A stretch of 64,000 nt of DNA from CAG-791 sp045113775 (GTDB lineage: Bacteria; Bacillota; Clostridia; Lachnospirales; Lachnospiraceae): the NCBI GenBank assembly GCA_045113775.1, contig JBGUJH010000141.1:1-64000 (forward strand). The letters run 5' to 3'. The notes beneath the pieces were generated by a model, which had not been told where the DNA came from, ran no database searches, and was given only the letters and a program-made list of their open reading frames with translations. A program made the translations under genes and the position numbers. Shown piece after piece: positions 61,465 through 64,000 of the stretch; the stretch's first letter is position 1; each line of letters begins with the position of its first letter.

Positions 61465-62820
61465 TCATTCCGTACTGTCCTGAATCAGGTCTCTCATCTC
61501 ACCGATCAGATACAGAGAGCCCGCCGCAAACACAAGGTCATCCTTGTCCCTGCCCAGGATAAATCGTTTTACTGCATCCTCCACAGATGCTGCTTCGTGG
61601 ATCGCGATTTCGCGTGAATACTCGTCGACACATTCGCGAAGAGCAGCCGCGTCAAGCGCACGTGCGCCTTTCATAGGTACAGCGGCTATATCAGTAAAAA
61701 GGCCGGAGCGGCTGATCATTTCCAGCTCCTCCCGATAGCTCTTGTCCTTTACACATGAAAAGAGAAGCCATACACGTCCGGTTCCGGCATCATCCTTTTC
61801 CGTCTGGGTGATCATCTTAACGCTCTCCAAAAAAGCCCTGATCCCGTCCGGATTGTGAGCCCCGTCGATCCAGGTCCTCGGTAGAATTTCTTCCATTCTG
61901 CCCGGCCAGACAGTCTTTTCGATGCCTCTTCTTATGATCTCAGGATCGTATTTTCCTGCTTCTCTTAGCAGGATCCCGCACGCTGCAGCGGCCAGCGCCG
62001 CGTTCTCGCACTGATAAGGCGCCCTGTCCTTAATAGTGATCCGCAGATTTTTATCATAACTATTGTCAAGAGAAAAATCAATGCCGTTCTCGTCTGCTCT
62101 GTTCACGCGGATCATCTTCGGTGAGACTTCGAAAACAGGCGCCCCGATCTCCAAGGCCTTCCCGCGGATCACTTCGCATGCCTCCTTCGGCTCTGAAAGA
62201 AACACCGCAGGGCAGTCTTTTCTCAGGATCCCGGCCTTTTCTCCCGCGATCTGCGCGATCGTATCTCCAAGATAGACAGTGTGATCCAGTCCGATACGTG
62301 TAATTACCGTGACAGCCTTGTCCTCGATCGAGTTTGTCGCGTCCAGGCGTCCTCCCAGTCCTGTCTCAAGTACCAGATAATCCGGTTTTCGTGATTGGAA
62401 CCAAAGCATAGCCATCATGAACAGCATTTCAAAATACAGAAGATGCGGCAGCGCGTCCTCACCGCTCTTTACACACTCCGCCTTCACTTTCTCGAAACAG
62501 TCAAGGAATTCCTCTTCAGAGATCATTTCTCCGTCGATCGACATTCTCTCCCTGATCACCTCCAGATGCGGTGAAATGAAGAGCCCTACATGATACCCCG
62601 CTTCGCGAAGGCACGATGCGATCCGGGCGCACACACTCCCTTTTCCGTTAGTGCCGGCAACATGGATGATCTTCATACCTTTCTCGGGGTGTCCGAAACG
62701 CTCGAGGTAATTCCTGATATTTTCCAGGCTGCTCTTTTTTACAAAAAGAGGGGTCGAATCCAGATATTCGACAGCTTCATTCATCTTCTGCCTGCGCTCA
62801 TTGGCGCTAACATCAGTCAT
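61465..62820 (-). CDS. folC: Folylpolyglutamate synthase / dihydrofolate synthase
   Basis: Mur-ligase-like enzyme of 451 residues that adds glutamates to folate, and possibly to dihydropteroate. ATP loop HVAGTNGKGSVCA, then GLFISPHLEVIRERM, ETGLGGRLDATN and DGAHNPDGIRAF in the C-terminal domain. The start was set at ATG 62820 because a longer frame runs into the hairpin after valS. The Shine-Dalgarno (AAGGAA) is 13 bases away, so ATG 62784 is an alternative. It sits between valS and the surface acylation genes. Confidence 0.94.
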   Translation of the reverse strand: MTDVSANERRQKMNEAVEYLDSTPLFVKKSSLENIRNYLERFGHPEKGMKIIHVAGTNGKGSVCARIASCLREAGYHVGLFISPHLEVIRERMSIDGEMISEEEFLDCFEKVKAECVKSGEDALPHLLYFEMLFMMAMLWFQSRKPDYLVLETGLGGRLDATNSIEDKAVTVITRIGLDHTVYLGDTIAQIAGEKAGILRKDCPAVFLSEPKEACEVIRGKALEIGAPVFEVSPKMIRVNRADENGIDFSLDNSYDKNLRITIKDRAPYQCENAALAAAACGILLREAGKYDPEIIRRGIEKTVWPGRMEEILPRTWIDGAHNPDGIRAFLESVKMITQTEKDDAGTGRVWLLFSCVKDKSYREELEMISRSGLFTDIAAVPMKGARALDAAALRECVDEYSREIAIHEAASVEDAVKRFILGRDKDDLVFAAGSLYLIGEMRDLIQDSTE

Positions 62821-62850
62821 TTGGGGTAAGCTTCCTTTCCTCTGAAACGG

Positions 62851-62880
62851 CAAGGGCGCGGTTTCGAACCCGCGCCCTTG
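62851..62880 (-). terminator. Hairpin after valS
   Basis: An 11-bp stem CAAGGGCGCGG / CCGCGCCCTTG, loop of eight. The tail on the minus strand is CCGTTTC, poor in T, so read-through into folC is likely. Confidence 0.55.
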
Positions 62881-62933
62881 TGATTCAGATCAATAACGTA
62901 ATCTGTTCGGTCAAATGATATATGAATCTTCGA

Positions 62934-64000
62934 TCAGAGTTTTTTAAGATTCTCAAGTTCCTCTTTGACGCGCTTCATCTGTTCCTCATAAGCCCTCTGT
63001 TTTTCTTTCTCAGCCTCGATCTTGGCTGCGGGGGCCTTGGCGAGGAATTTCTCATTGCTGAGCATTCCGGCGCTTCTCTTAAGTTCTCCCTGAAGTCTCT
63101 TTACTTCTTTTTCAAGCCTTGCGATCTCAGCAGAGACATCCATGAGGTCCGCAAGCGGAAGATAAAGAGCAGCGAAAGGAAGGATCATGCTCAGTGCTCC
63201 GTCCGGAACTTCCGATTTGTCTTTGCACAGAACTGTATCGGATCCGGAAGCCAGGGTCTCGAAGAACATCTTGTTCTCAGCGAACATGGAGAGGACCTCG
63301 TCCCTGTCGGAAACAACATAGATCTTGGCCTTTCTCGAAGGCGCGACCTGTCTCTCGTTTCTGACGGCGCGGACGGCGCGAACGGCGTCCTTGATATTCT
63401 CGATCGCTTCTTCCTCGTGAGGGAACTTGAAGTCCTCTCTCATCTGAGGCCATGCGGAGATCATGATGGATTCTTCCTTGCTCTGAATGGTCGTGAAGAT
63501 CTCCTCCGTGATGAAAGGCATATAAGGATGAAGCAGCTTAAGACCGCTGATCAGCACTTTCTGCAGTGTCCAGAGGGCGGCGAGCTTGCTCTGTGTATCA
63601 TCCGTCTTATAGAGCCTGGGCTTGACCATCTCAATATACCAGTCACAGAACTCGTCCCACATAAAGTCATAGACCTTCTGGACCGCGATCCCCAGCTCGA
63701 ATTTGTTCATATTCTCTGTTACGGCGGAAACTGTCTCATTGAGACGTGACAGGATCCATTTATCCTCGGCGCTGATTCCCTCAGGAACCAGGTCCGCGTC
63801 AAGGAGTGTCTGCAGGGCAGCTTCCTCAGGAGATCCCTCCTCGGGAAGGTTCATCATGATAAATCTGGAAGCGTTCCAGATCTTGTTGGCAAAGTTCCTG
63901 TTGGCGATGACTCTCTCGTCATAGAAACGCATGTCGTTGCCGGGAGCGTTTCCGGTGATCAGGGTCATGCGCAGCGCGTCAGCGCCGTAATCCGCGATGA
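62934..64000 (-). CDS. valS: Valyl-tRNA synthetase, C-terminal part (cut by window edge)
   Basis: The visible 355 residues are the C-terminal part of ValRS. The junction DYGADALRMTLITGNAPGNDMRF, seen in parts, is the end of the catalytic domain. The helical anticodon domain with FANKIWNASRFIMMN follows, then a C-terminal coiled coil (about the last 65 residues, ARLEKEVKRLQGELKRSAGML onward) that clasps the tRNA. The HIGH and KMSKS motifs lie beyond position 64000. The reading frame is open through the edge. Confidence 0.96.
   Translation of the reverse strand, partial: IADYGADALRMTLITGNAPGNDMRFYDERVIANRNFANKIWNASRFIMMNLPEEGSPEEAALQTLLDADLVPEGISAEDKWILSRLNETVSAVTENMNKFELGIAVQKVYDFMWDEFCDWYIEMVKPRLYKTDDTQSKLAALWTLQKVLISGLKLLHPYMPFITEEIFTTIQSKEESIMISAWPQMREDFKFPHEEEAIENIKDAVRAVRAVRNERQVAPSRKAKIYVVSDRDEVLSMFAENKMFFETLASGSDTVLCKDKSEVPDGALSMILPFAALYLPLADLMDVSAEIARLEKEVKRLQGELKRSAGMLSNEKFLAKAPAAKIEAEKEKQRAYEEQMKRVKEELENLKKL

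Noticed and set aside
62851..62880. A GGTTCGAA-type sequence suggesting a tRNA T arm
   Set aside because: It is the loop of an 11-bp hairpin; no acceptor, anticodon or D arm can be drawn around it.

Overview
ORGANISM. The window looks like chromosomal core sequence of a Gram-positive anaerobe of the class Clostridia, most likely a Lachnospiraceae-type gut bacterium. The evidence is: AddAB instead of RecBCD, a butyryl-CoA-dehydrogenase-like acyl-CoA dehydrogenase, one-piece PurL with a fused glutaminase, type 2 PyrF, a YerC/YecD TrpR-like regulator, a UPF0735 (PheB-like) ACT protein, strong AGGAGG ribosome binding sites, frequent GTG/TTG starts, and sigma-A promoters with extended -10 boxes. 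The species assignment is inference. I see no insertion sequence, prophage, CRISPR array or plasmid gene. Fifty protein genes and one tRNA are supported; 46 of the protein genes are on the minus strand, so most operons read right to left. No gene-free stretch exceeds about 260 bases. LAYOUT (left to right; minus-strand operons are transcribed in the opposite order). 0-12 kb: CPBP membrane protease, acyl-CoA dehydrogenase, addB-addA recombination nuclease, uracil permease behind a possible attenuator, and an acidic membrane-anchored protein divergent from a TetR regulator. 12.8-20 kb: glnS, guaB, a two-helix membrane protein, then the aspartate pathway (pheB-like ACT protein, hom, lysC). 20-26 kb: yerC-yfhO, a cold shock gene, and cobO-like/dapA/dapB followed by an unexpected eukaryotic-type hisA. 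26-33 kb: queH-argS, purL, and a tRNA-Trp. 33-40 kb: a complete branched-chain amino acid ABC transporter (livJ-H-M-G-F) followed by an AcuB-like CBS/ACT protein and an iron alcohol dehydrogenase. 40-43 kb: a gamma carbonic anhydrase and a plus-strand zinc-ribbon/TPM pair. 43-50 kb: a gntR-clpC-radA operon and a very acidic SH3 membrane protein. 50-57 kb: purE-purM-purN-purD, a long M29 aminopeptidase, and pyrF-pyrE. 57-64 kb: valS (cut by the window edge), folC, and an MBOAT/SGNH surface acetylation pair with a small protein and a TPR lipoprotein. HOW IT WORKS TOGETHER. Much of the window serves nucleotide supply (purL, purEMND, guaB, pyrFE, uraA) and aspartate-family amino acids (lysC, hom, dapA, dapB). 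It also carries charging of Gln, Arg, Val and Trp tRNAs and uptake of branched-chain amino acids. Protein quality control and DNA repair appear as clpC-radA and addAB. MOST INTERESTING. (1) A dispersed ~25-nt hairpin element occurs in five close copies and one diverged copy, always in the same orientation, with changes that preserve pairing. (2) A GntR regulator sits where CtsR-McsA-McsB would be expected in front of clpC, with a perfect 16-bp palindrome over its promoter. (3) A palindrome covers the livJ promoter. (4) A 147-nt chain of hairpins separates livG from livF. (5) A 10-codon leader ORF overlaps the lysC start. (6) HisA is of the eukaryotic type. I found no clear multi-gene defence or other wholly new system.
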